Below are positions 16,277-24,026 of a stretch of DNA of 64,000 nt, in pieces; position 1 is the stretch's first letter, and each line of letters opens with the position of its first letter. The stretch lies in contig CAYVVG010000009.1 of NCBI GenBank assembly GCA_964455285.1, forward strand, positions 7,155 to 71,154. The letters are read 5' to 3'. This DNA comes from CAIVAT01 sp964455285. Its GTDB lineage: Bacteria > Bacteroidota > Bacteroidia > Bacteroidales > FEN-979. The translations under genes and the position numbers were made by a program. The notes beneath the pieces are model-generated. The model was not told the origin of the DNA, did not search any database, and worked only from the letters and a program-made list of their open reading frames with translations.

Positions 16277-17189
16277 TCCATTCCGGCAGGGCCTCTTTTT
16301 CGACATCAAGCGTTACGCCATCAACGACGGGCCCGGGATCCGGGTGGCGGTATTCTTCAAAGGATGCAACCTCCATTGCGCCTGGTGCCACAACCCCGAA
16401 GGGATCTTGGCCGGTCCTGAGAAAATGTATAACCCTGCCCGGTGTATCGGTTGCGGAACCTGCATACAGGCTTGTCCTTCGCACGCGCTTTCCCTTACCA
16501 TGAACGGAATCGTGACCGATCACACCCGTTGCGATCTTTGCGGCAAATGCATCGGAGTCTGCCCCACAAGAGCCATGGAGATGTCGGGCCGGGAGTTGAC
16601 CGTTGAGGAAATCATGGCATCGATCGGGAAAGAACGGGAATTTTTCGAAGAGTCGGGTGGCGGTGTCACCTTCAGCGGAGGCGAACCGCTGCTGCAACCC
16701 GCAACACTGATCTTCCTCCTGGAAGAGTGCGGCCGCAGGGGAATTCACCGGGTTGTCGATACGGCGGGCGATGCAGATCCCAACGTACTTGACCGTGTTG
16801 CCCGTCACACCGACCTTTTCCTCTTTGACCTTAAATTGATGGATTCTGCCCGGCATGAACAGTGGACCGGCAGGAGAAACGAGCGGATCCTCGGCAACCT
16901 GAAGCGGCTGGCCTCCTCAGGAGCACGGATCATAATCCGCATCCCGCTGATGGCCGGGGTGAACGACGACGAGGAGAACATCCGGGCTTCGGCCGATTTC
17001 ATTGCAGGACTTCCCGGGGGACCTATCCCTGTGCAGCTTCTCCCCTGGCATGCCGTGGCCCGCAACAAATACCTCAGACTGGGACGCATGAGTGATTTTG
17101 TTTCCTTCTCCGAACCCCCGCGATCCGTATTTGAACGTACAATTTCTATCTTTGCGGCTGCGGGGATCACTGCAACCATCGGCGGATGA
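16263..17189 (+). CDS. hypE: Glycyl radical enzyme activating protein (radical SAM)
   Basis: This 308-aa activase installs the glycyl radical on the enzyme encoded just upstream. The radical SAM CxxxCxxC motif is in KGCNLHCAWCHNPEG, with the cofactor-binding stretch GGGVTFSGGEPLLQP after it. Between them are two ferredoxin-type 4Fe-4S sites, CIGCGTCIQACPSHAL and CDLCGKCIGVCPTRAM, as in most non-PFL activases. The start overlaps the upstream gene (ATG at 16263 or 16266), indicating coupling. Pairing with HypD is inferred from position. A TATCTTTG box for the next gene lies inside its 3' end. Confidence 0.9.
   Translation: MMHSDPFRQGLFFDIKRYAINDGPGIRVAVFFKGCNLHCAWCHNPEGILAGPEKMYNPARCIGCGTCIQACPSHALSLTMNGIVTDHTRCDLCGKCIGVCPTRAMEMSGRELTVEEIMASIGKEREFFEESGGGVTFSGGEPLLQPATLIFLLEECGRRGIHRVVDTAGDADPNVLDRVARHTDLFLFDLKLMDSARHEQWTGRRNERILGNLKRLASSGARIIIRIPLMAGVNDDEENIRASADFIAGLPGGPIPVQLLPWHAVARNKYLRLGRMSDFVSFSEPPRSVFERTISIFAAAGITATIGG
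17147..17154 (+). promoter_or_regulatory. Candidate -7 box TATCTTTG inside the activase gene
   Basis: TATCTTTG lies 55 nt before the ATG of the acyltransferase at 17209, within the activase coding region. The only upstream TTG (17131-17133) is spaced 13 nt, shorter than ideal. Confidence 0.4.
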
Positions 17190-17208
17190 CCCTGCTTTTC
17201 TTTCGCCT

Positions 17209-18426
17209 ATGAATTTCGATCCGACATCCCCCACCCCGTCAGGATCCCCCACCCCGTCAGGGTCCCCCACCCCGTCAGGGTCCCCCACCCCGTCAGGGTC
17301 CCCCACCCTGTCGGGGTTCAACAGCCGGAAATTCCGGTTCTGGTCGTTCATCGCCATGTTCCTGCTGGTCTTCGTGCATGGATATAACCTGCAGATCAGG
17401 TATATGCAACCGTGGACCATCCCCGGAGAGGCGATGACCCTGACCGCCTTTACCGAATATTTCCTGGCCAACGGCATCTTCCGGTTCCGGATCCCGATGC
17501 TCTTCATCATCTCGGGCTACCTGTTTGCCATGCACGACCAGAAACCCTATGGCCAGCGCACCCGCAAACGCCTCCGCACCCTCCTGGCACCCTACCTGAT
17601 CTGGAGCGCCCTGGGGTTTGGCTTTACTTTTTTACTCGAATCGTTCGCATATACCCGGGGAATCATCACCGCTTCGAACATCGTCCGCATCGACGACCAC
17701 CGTGCATTGCTTCACGATTACCGGTGGTACGAGATGCTGGTCCGCTGGATCATCTTACCCGTTCCCTACCAGCTCTGGTTTATCCGGGTGCTGCTCATCT
17801 ACAACATCGCCTATCCCGCCATCCGCTGGTGCGTCACCCGAAGGATCGCCGGATGGATCTTCTTTTCTTTGGCGACCCTGATGTGGCTGGGAACCATGGG
17901 ATTCGTGTTTATTGAAGGGGAGGGGATCCTCTTTTTCTCGCTGGGCGTGTGGATGCAAAAACGGGGGTTCAACATCGACCGACCCAACAAAGCCCTGGAG
18001 CCGTTGTGGTGGGGGATCGCCTTCCTCACCCTGGCAGCAGGGAAGACGATCCTTGCCTTCCAAGGCCAATCGTTGCCGGGTCAGGCCGTGATCCCCATCC
18101 TCATCCTGCTTCACAAAGGGGTGGTGCTGAGCGGACTCATCTTCGCGTGGTACGGATGCAACCGGCTGGTAACCTGGTGCATGGATCGCAAGTGGTTCGT
18201 GTGGATTGCCGCTTTTTCATTTATGATCTATGCGGTTCATGCCCCCCTGGTGGCTTACGCTACCGAAGCGGTTTTCCCCCTGGTAAACCACCTGCCATTT
18301 TACCGGATCATGACTTACCTTTTGCTGCCGCTGATGGTAATCGCATTTGCTGTCGGCACGGGGGCCTTGCTGCGCCGGATCGTACCTCGATTCTATGGCC
18401 TGCTGACCGGGGGAAGGGGCTTGTAA
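17209..18426 (+). CDS. Acyltransferase 3 family membrane protein
   Basis: This 405-aa multi-pass membrane protein of the acyltransferase 3 (OafA/NodX-like) family typically O-acetylates surface sugars. The first helix (FRFWSFIAMFLLVFVHGYNL) carries the family-type His. Next comes MLFIISGYLFAMHD, the F-x-x-S-G-[YF] motif, followed by the loop RTRKRLRTLLAPYLIW. About ten helices are expected. Residues 7-36 are five PTPSGS repeats coded by an 18-bp tandem repeat, an unusual cytoplasmic leader. The ATG at 17209 is the only reasonable start before helix 1. The acceptor is unknown. Confidence 0.85.
   Translation: MNFDPTSPTPSGSPTPSGSPTPSGSPTPSGSPTLSGFNSRKFRFWSFIAMFLLVFVHGYNLQIRYMQPWTIPGEAMTLTAFTEYFLANGIFRFRIPMLFIISGYLFAMHDQKPYGQRTRKRLRTLLAPYLIWSALGFGFTFLLESFAYTRGIITASNIVRIDDHRALLHDYRWYEMLVRWIILPVPYQLWFIRVLLIYNIAYPAIRWCVTRRIAGWIFFSLATLMWLGTMGFVFIEGEGILFFSLGVWMQKRGFNIDRPNKALEPLWWGIAFLTLAAGKTILAFQGQSLPGQAVIPILILLHKGVVLSGLIFAWYGCNRLVTWCMDRKWFVWIAAFSFMIYAVHAPLVAYATEAVFPLVNHLPFYRIMTYLLLPLMVIAFAVGTGALLRRIVPRFYGLLTGGRGL
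17227..17316. repeat. Five-unit 18-bp in-frame minisatellite at the start of the acyltransferase gene
   Basis: Five units of TCCCCCACCCCGTCAGGG with few substitutions encode S-P-T-P-S-G repeats. Because 18 is a multiple of three, copy-number change would alter length without a frameshift. Confidence 0.9.
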
Positions 18427-18439
18427 AATCAAAATCACT

Positions 18440-18892
18440 ATGAAACAAAGACCATTTACCCTCTATTTGCTGGTTTTCCTGATGGCTTTCCAGTCGCTTG
18501 GCGGACTTTTCGGCGGAATCTCCCTCGTCCTCTCTCCCACAGGTGAAATGATGGGCATGCCCTTGTCCATGCTCCATGGTTCACCATTCCACTCATTCCT
18601 TTTTCCGGGATTTATCCTGTTCCTGCTGCTGGGGATATTGCCGGGATCACTGGCGTATGCCCTGATTCGTCGTCCTGCCTGGCAACTGGCAGGCATTTTC
18701 AATATTTACAAAGGGATCCATTGGGCATGGACCTATTCGTTGTACGTGGGTATCATGCTGGTTGTCTGGATCCTGATGGAGATCATCTGGATCGATTATG
18801 ACATCCTGCAAACCGTTTTTGGCCTGGTTGGTGTCATCATTCTTATCCTCACCCTTGTCCCGGCGAATATGAAGTATTTTGGCTGGAGATAA
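18440..18892 (+). CDS. Hypothetical four-helix membrane protein
   Basis: This 150-aa protein begins MKQRPFTLYLLVFLMAFQSL and has about four hydrophobic helices (N-terminal; FLFPGFILFLLLGILPGSLA; YSLYVGIMLVVWILMEIIWI; FGLVGVIILILTLV). No domain family is recognised with confidence. It follows the acyltransferase by 13 nt on the same strand, so it is probably cotranscribed. It converges with the TPR protein genes, with the stop codons 4 nt apart. Confidence 0.7.
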   Translation: MKQRPFTLYLLVFLMAFQSLGGLFGGISLVLSPTGEMMGMPLSMLHGSPFHSFLFPGFILFLLLGILPGSLAYALIRRPAWQLAGIFNIYKGIHWAWTYSLYVGIMLVVWILMEIIWIDYDILQTVFGLVGVIILILTLVPANMKYFGWR

Positions 18893-18896
18893 CAAG

Positions 18897-20561
18897 TCAG
18901 GGCATCATCCCATTTTGCCTTGCCTTCTCGTTGATCCGTTCAATATCATTCTTACGCCCCAGTTTATTGAAAGCAAACAGCAGCGCGTCATAGGCGTCTT
19001 TATACCGGGGATTGATCTCCAGGGTCTTCTCCCACAGCCGCATCCCTTCATCGTATCTCCCGCTGTTATAATACAGGATCCCCAGGTTGAAATAGGCGTG
19101 GTCGTATTTCGGGTTGATCCGGATCTCTTCCAGGTAAAACTTCTCGGCCTCCGCCGGGCGGCCCGTGTTCATGCAGATCAGCCCGGCATTGCTGTGCGCC
19201 ATGGGCTCGAAGGGATTGATCCCGATGGCCTTCCGGAAACAGGGCTCAGCCTTCTCAAATTCATGGTCGAGAAAGTACATCGCCCCCAGGTTGTTATAAT
19301 TGAAGGCATGCGACGGAGAGGTCTCAACGGCGTTCTTCCAGAATGTCAGCCGGTCGCGGAAGTGGGCGGAGTGTCGGAAGGTCAGCAGGCTGAAGAGCAG
19401 GATGACGCCGGCAACCGCCAGGAGGGGGGCAGCGGTCGTGAACGCAGTCTTTCTGACCGGCGCGCAAACCAGCACCATCAGCAGGATCCCGGCCAGCGAA
19501 AGATAGCTGCGGTGCTCCGAATAGTTGGGGATCTGCCCGCTGACCGATACGAACGAAGGCACCAGGAATGCAAGGAACCAGGCAAATCCGATCGCAGACA
19601 GGGTCCGGTCGGCGGGGGCCGTGAAACGAAAAAGCACGCCAAGCATCCCCAACACTACAATTCCGAGCACCAGCGACACCTTCATGTCGGCGAGGATGGG
19701 GAACACCGAGAGGTCGAAGGGGAACAGCGTCTTCCCCAGGAAAGGCAGCAGGGCCGGCAGTCCCCGGATCACCGACAAGAGTTGAGCGAACACGGCAGCC
19801 CCGCCCTGGGCCCCGAGTGCCAGGTGCCGGATCGCCGCCCAGGCAACGGTCAGGAGGATCCAGGCAACAATGGGAAGGAACATCCTTTTCCGGGGCGCCC
19901 GGCTGACCAGCCAAGCATACGCCGTGAAAAGAAATGGAATGACGATGGCGTTCTCCTTGGTGAACAGGGCAAGACAATAAAAGAAAAGGCTCAGCCATAG
20001 GTACATCTGCCTGCCTCTCTTCAGATGCCGGATTAAAAACAGGAAAGATCCGGCCGAAAAAATGGCCAGCAGGGAGTCATTCCGTCCCGGGACCCAGGCT
20101 ACCACTTGGGTTGCCAGCGGATGGACGAGGAACAGCAGGGAGAACAGGAAGGAACGGAGCCGGTCGAAGCCCAACTCGGCGAACAACAGGAAGATCAGGA
20201 AAACGGCGATTGCATGGTACAGGATATTACCCACATGGAACGCAGTGAAGGATCCTCCCCCGATACGGGCATCCGCCATGAACGAAAGTGTCAGCACCGG
20301 CCGGTAATAATACCGGTTGCCCGGGAGGGAATGAAAAACGTCGCCGCTGAAAGCGTCGGACAGGTGCTGCGGCGATTTCAGGTTCTCCAGGTTGGCAAGG
20401 ATCAAGGTCTGATCATCGAGGTAGGTGTAATCGTACGGGATGGTCCGTCCGAAGAGGAGGAAGGCAGCCAGGGCGATCCACAGGAGGGCAGGACCCGGGC
20501 GCAGCCAGCCGGCTCCCGTCGGTTGTCGCCCTGCATCCTTTCCGCTTTTCCCTTTTTCCAT
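18897..20561 (-). CDS. GT-C-like membrane protein with C-terminal TPR repeats (copy 2)
   Basis: This 554-aa protein has an N-terminal membrane region of about ten helices (starting PALLWIALAAFLLFGRTIPY) and a first periplasmic loop with YDYTYLDDQTL, whose acidic pair resembles GT-C glycosyltransferases such as TMTC proteins. Residues from about 410 carry at least three TPR units, for example AFNYNNLGAMYFLDHEFEKA and AYFNLGILYYNSGRYDEG. It lies 19 nt downstream of a paralogue of almost the same length, so the pair arose by tandem duplication. A role in protein O-glycosylation or envelope sugar transfer is inferred only. Confidence 0.75.
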   Translation of the reverse strand: MEKGKSGKDAGRQPTGAGWLRPGPALLWIALAAFLLFGRTIPYDYTYLDDQTLILANLENLKSPQHLSDAFSGDVFHSLPGNRYYYRPVLTLSFMADARIGGGSFTAFHVGNILYHAIAVFLIFLLFAELGFDRLRSFLFSLLFLVHPLATQVVAWVPGRNDSLLAIFSAGSFLFLIRHLKRGRQMYLWLSLFFYCLALFTKENAIVIPFLFTAYAWLVSRAPRKRMFLPIVAWILLTVAWAAIRHLALGAQGGAAVFAQLLSVIRGLPALLPFLGKTLFPFDLSVFPILADMKVSLVLGIVVLGMLGVLFRFTAPADRTLSAIGFAWFLAFLVPSFVSVSGQIPNYSEHRSYLSLAGILLMVLVCAPVRKTAFTTAAPLLAVAGVILLFSLLTFRHSAHFRDRLTFWKNAVETSPSHAFNYNNLGAMYFLDHEFEKAEPCFRKAIGINPFEPMAHSNAGLICMNTGRPAEAEKFYLEEIRINPKYDHAYFNLGILYYNSGRYDEGMRLWEKTLEINPRYKDAYDALLFAFNKLGRKNDIERINEKARQNGMMP

Positions 20562-20580
20562 GAGATGACAGGCTTACAGG

Positions 20581-22248
20581 TCAATCTGCTTCGGCACTCA
20601 AACCATGCTGCTGCCCGGCACGAAGGATGCGGTCATAATCGCTCTGCCTTCCCAGTTGACGATAGGTGTAGAGCAGCGTCCGGAAGGCATCGCGGTGGCC
20701 GGGGTTCATCTGCAGTGTCTGTTCCCATTCTTCGATCGCTTCTGCGGTCCGGGTCTGGTTAATATAGACCAACCCGAGGTTGTAATGAACATGATCGTAT
20801 CCCGGGTTGACCCGGATCTCCTCGAGATAGTATTTTTCAGCATCGGCCAGCCGTTTCGTATAGGCGCAAACCAGTCCCATGTTGCTGTTGGCCATCGGTT
20901 CACGGGGATTGATCCGGATTGCCTGCCTGAAACATTTTTCGGCATTGACCAGGTCGCCCTCCATGAAATACATCCCACCCAGATTATTGTGTGTGAACGC
21001 ATAGGAAGGAGATGTCTGCACGGCATTCTTCCAGAAGGCGAAACGGTCGCGGAAGTTCGAAGAATGCTTCCAGGTAAGCAACGCCGACAGGATGACCAGT
21101 CCGGCGCCTGCAAAAAGTACAAGGCGGGTCCTGCGATCCTCCCTGAAATCGGGAAGGCAGGCCAGCACCCCCATGATGAGACCCATCAGGGGAAGGTAGC
21201 TGCGGTGCTCGGAAAAGTTCATGGTGTGCCCGGCAAAGGAGATCAGTGTCGGCACCAGGAAGGCCAGGAACCAGGCTCCTCCCGACACGCAAAGCGCCCA
21301 CCGTTTTTGCCCGGAAAAGACCACCAGGAACACCAGCATGGCGAAAGCGGGGATACCGGCCATTATCGCCAGTTTCATATCCGCAATCACCGGGAGGACC
21401 GACAGGTGAACGGGAAAAATAAGTTTCCCAAGGTATGGCAGCAAGGCAGGCAGGTTTGCAATCAGCGAGAACTCCTGTCCTGACAGGGATTCACCGGGTC
21501 CGGGTGCCAGGGCATGGCGGCGGAGGATGAACCAGAAAAGAAGGAGGATCCCCCATCCTGTCCCGGGTAGAATTAACTTCTTCCAGGGTCCGCTGGTGAC
21601 CGTCCGAGCAAAAAGTATCAGCAGAAACGGCAGAACAACTGCGTTTTCCTTGGTCAGGAGCGCCAGAAGGAAAAGGAAAAGATGTACCGTCAGATCAGCC
21701 GGACGGTTGTTCCGTATATATCTCAGGAACGCAAGGAACGACGCGAGGATAAAGATGGCCAGAAGCGTGTCGTTACGGCCAGGCACCCATGCAACGGCCT
21801 GGGTGACCATCGGATGGACCGTAAAGAGCAGGGAACCTGTCATGGCAAATTCTCTCCTGATTCCCGCCCCGACCAGCAGGAGGAAGAACAGGATGGCGGC
21901 CAGCACATGGAACAGGATGTTGGTGAAGTGGAACATTTCGAGACTGCCCTTTCCAATCATGGCATCGGCCATAAAGGAGAGAGTCAGCATGGGCCGGTAG
22001 TAATTCCCCCGCAGTTCGGTAAAATGGAAAACATCTTCGCTGAATGCTGCAGACAATGTGGAAAACGACTGCAGATCCTTCATCTGGCTCATCACGAGGT
22101 TGTGATCGTCGAGATAGGTGTAATCGTAAGAAATGGTCCGTCCGAAGAGGAGGAAGGCAGCCAGGGCGATCCACAGGAGCGGCCAGCCCCCCCTGAGCAG
22201 GCGGGGTACCTCGATGTCGGAGGATTTTATCGTTCTTTTCAATCCCAT
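20581..22248 (-). CDS. GT-C-like membrane protein with C-terminal TPR repeats (copy 1)
   Basis: This 555-aa protein is the paralogue of the next gene, with nearly identical blocks such as LLWIALAAFLLFGRTI, YDYTYLDD, VAWVPGRNDTLLAIF and FSEHRSYLPLMG. It has the same layout: about ten helices, then TPR units (AFTHNNLGGMYFMEGDLVNA, HVHYNLGLVYINQTRTAEAI). The ATG at 22248 was chosen over an upstream in-frame start at 22455 because it aligns with the paralogue and lies 18 nt after a TACATTTG box. The likely activity is sugar transfer to secreted or membrane acceptors, as in TMTC proteins; this is inference. Confidence 0.75.
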   Translation of the reverse strand: MGLKRTIKSSDIEVPRLLRGGWPLLWIALAAFLLFGRTISYDYTYLDDHNLVMSQMKDLQSFSTLSAAFSEDVFHFTELRGNYYRPMLTLSFMADAMIGKGSLEMFHFTNILFHVLAAILFFLLLVGAGIRREFAMTGSLLFTVHPMVTQAVAWVPGRNDTLLAIFILASFLAFLRYIRNNRPADLTVHLFLFLLALLTKENAVVLPFLLILFARTVTSGPWKKLILPGTGWGILLLFWFILRRHALAPGPGESLSGQEFSLIANLPALLPYLGKLIFPVHLSVLPVIADMKLAIMAGIPAFAMLVFLVVFSGQKRWALCVSGGAWFLAFLVPTLISFAGHTMNFSEHRSYLPLMGLIMGVLACLPDFREDRRTRLVLFAGAGLVILSALLTWKHSSNFRDRFAFWKNAVQTSPSYAFTHNNLGGMYFMEGDLVNAEKCFRQAIRINPREPMANSNMGLVCAYTKRLADAEKYYLEEIRVNPGYDHVHYNLGLVYINQTRTAEAIEEWEQTLQMNPGHRDAFRTLLYTYRQLGRQSDYDRILRAGQQHGLSAEAD

Positions 22249-22266
22249 GGAGCAGGCTGTACGGTG

Positions 22267-22274
22267 CAAATGTA
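22267..22274 (-). promoter_or_regulatory. Candidate -7 box TACATTTG for the TPR protein pair
   Basis: The reverse strand reads TACATTTG 18 nt before the ATG at 22248. Confidence 0.5.
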
Positions 22275-22453
22275 ATCGGATTCGGCGAAAAACTCCACAC
22301 ATCGCCGGGACTTCCTGATTCGTCGCCGCCTGTCGGCTGTTCATCGACTTTTTGTTCATCGCGCCGGCATGGCGGTATACTTTTGCGGCTCTATGAAAAA
22401 GTGCGGCATGGATTCGCACAGGGAACCTATAAAAAACATAGATATATTTTAAC

Positions 22454-22480
22454 AACGTATATACGTTTTTAATAATTTTG
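22454..22480 (+). promoter_or_regulatory. Perfect palindrome plus -7 box at the efflux operon promoter
   Basis: AACGTATATACGTT (22454-22467) is a perfect 14-bp palindrome. TAATTTTG (22473-22480) follows after 5 nt. The palindrome covers the promoter spacer, a classic operator position for a dimeric repressor of the TetR type. The tolC-like ATG is at 22503. No cognate regulator is encoded next to it. Confidence 0.6.
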
Positions 22481-22502
22481 CCGCCCTGTAAATCATTTCA
22501 TC

Positions 22503-23891
22503 ATGAAACCCTTTTATTTTTCAGGCATTTTCATTCTTTTTTCACTTTTCCAGGGTCTCCGCACATCCGGCCAGTCCACGGTTATCCTGCCCGCCGGGGG
22601 AACCTCTGCCGAGGTGATCAGTTTGCAGGAATGCCTGAAACGTGCCCTTGATCACAGCCCGCAGCTGAAAATATCGGCGCTGGAGAAGACCCGCCTGCAT
22701 TACGGGTACCGGGAAACGGTGGGTACCGGGTTGCCCCATGTGAACTTCAGCGGTTCATGGGATGATTACCTCCATCTCCCCACCTCGCTGATCCCGGGTG
22801 AGTTTTTCGGTCGTCCGGGCGAAATGCTGCCGGTTCAGTTCGGCACCAATTTCAATATATCGGGGGCTTTGGATGTCAGCCAGATGCTCTATAACCAATC
22901 GTGGCTGGTGGCCATGAAAATGGCCCGTCAGTCGATGCAGCAGCAGGATCTTGCCCGGGAGCAGACCGGGATCGACATCGTGTTCGAAGTGGCGCAATCC
23001 TACTACCTGGCCCAGATCACCCGCCAGCAGATCCGAAACACGGAGTCGACCCTGAAGCAGCTCTCGCGGACGGCAGAAGTCGCCCGACACCAGTATGAGA
23101 GCGGTATCATCCAGCGAATGGATGTCGACCGCATCGGGATCCAGGTGCAGAACCTGCAGACCGAACTCAACCGGTTAGAGGTACTGTACCGGCAGCAGCT
23201 CGACATGCAGAAGTTCTTCATGGGGATGGACCTGGCGAAGGAGATCCGTCCGGTCGATTCCATCGCTGCTGCGACCACCGGTTTGGGTTCCGGAGCAGAT
23301 CCCGACCATCATATCGACATCCGGATGATCGAGAAACAGAAAGAACTCGTAACAACAGGGATCCGGCTGGAGCAGGCGGGATACTACCCCGCCGTGACCC
23401 TGATCGGCAGCCTCAACTACACCAACCAGAGCAATGCCATGTACCTTTTCGGCAAACCCTCGTACTGGTTCAACACCACGCTTTTCGGCCTCCGGGTGAA
23501 CGTTCCGCTGTTCAACGGACTTCAGCGCCATTACCGCGTAAGCCAGAACAGGGTCGAACTTGAAAAACTCTCCGTTATGGAGGCAAACACCCGCGAAATG
23601 CTCCGGGTCAACTCGGCCGATGCCGCCCGGCGTCTTGTCAACTCACGGGAAACAGAGGCGAGCCAGCGGGAGAACGTCAGGCTGGCCGAACGGGTGTTCC
23701 ATATCTCCCATGAACAATACAGCAAGGGCATCATTCCACTGACCGACCTCCTGACGGCGGAAACGGCACTCAGCGATGCACAGTCCAACCACACATACGC
23801 CCTCGTCCAGATGAAACTGGCGGAACTCAGCTACCTGAAAGCGAACGGGAGGTTAATGGAGGTTCTGGAAGGTGAAAAGGTAACAAAGTGA
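22503..23891 (+). CDS. TolC family outer-membrane efflux protein
   Basis: This 462-aa outer-membrane factor has a signal peptide (MKPFYFSGIFILFSLFQGLR) and two copies of the OEP domain. The helical barrel segments are seen in LDVSQMLYNQSWLVAMKMAR and VNVPLFNGLQRHYRVSQNRV, and the repeat-end motif in YSKGIIPLTDLLTAETALSDAQ. It forms the exit duct for the RND pump encoded downstream. The C-terminal VTK and the stop codon are encoded inside an octamer array (GTAACAAA GTGACAAG), suggesting that the repeat rewrote the tail. Confidence 0.92.
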   Translation: MKPFYFSGIFILFSLFQGLRTSGQSTVILPAGGTSAEVISLQECLKRALDHSPQLKISALEKTRLHYGYRETVGTGLPHVNFSGSWDDYLHLPTSLIPGEFFGRPGEMLPVQFGTNFNISGALDVSQMLYNQSWLVAMKMARQSMQQQDLAREQTGIDIVFEVAQSYYLAQITRQQIRNTESTLKQLSRTAEVARHQYESGIIQRMDVDRIGIQVQNLQTELNRLEVLYRQQLDMQKFFMGMDLAKEIRPVDSIAAATTGLGSGADPDHHIDIRMIEKQKELVTTGIRLEQAGYYPAVTLIGSLNYTNQSNAMYLFGKPSYWFNTTLFGLRVNVPLFNGLQRHYRVSQNRVELEKLSVMEANTREMLRVNSADAARRLVNSRETEASQRENVRLAERVFHISHEQYSKGIIPLTDLLTAETALSDAQSNHTYALVQMKLAELSYLKANGRLMEVLEGEKVTK

Positions 23892-24014
23892 CAAGGTGAC
23901 GACACCCCACCCCGGCCTATGGCCGACCCTCCCAAAACCGGGAGGGAAAAACAGAAAATCAGCACATCAGCACACCAGCACATCAGCACATCAGCACATC
24001 AGCACATCAGCACA
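23872..24014. repeat. Composite repeat spacer within the efflux operon
   Basis: Three elements fill this spacer. 23872-23903 is a GTGACAAG/GTAACAAA-type octamer array containing the tolC stop. 23902-23948 is a double-hairpin element (GGCC-TAT-GGCC and CTCCC-AAAACC-GGGAG). 23959-24014 is seven octamers of TCAGCACA. The last ends 12 nt before the adaptor ATG. A related double-hairpin element in opposite orientation is at 39180-39224. Confidence 0.85.
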
Positions 24015-24026
24015 TCAAAATCAGCC

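Noticed and set aside
17092..17208. Upstream start for the acyltransferase
   Set aside because: It lies within the activase gene and would place the TATCTTTG promoter inside the coding sequence.
23919..24026. Extended adaptor start with HQHISTSA repeats
   Set aside because: The peptide is translated from the TCAGCACA array; the lipoprotein signal starts at 24027.
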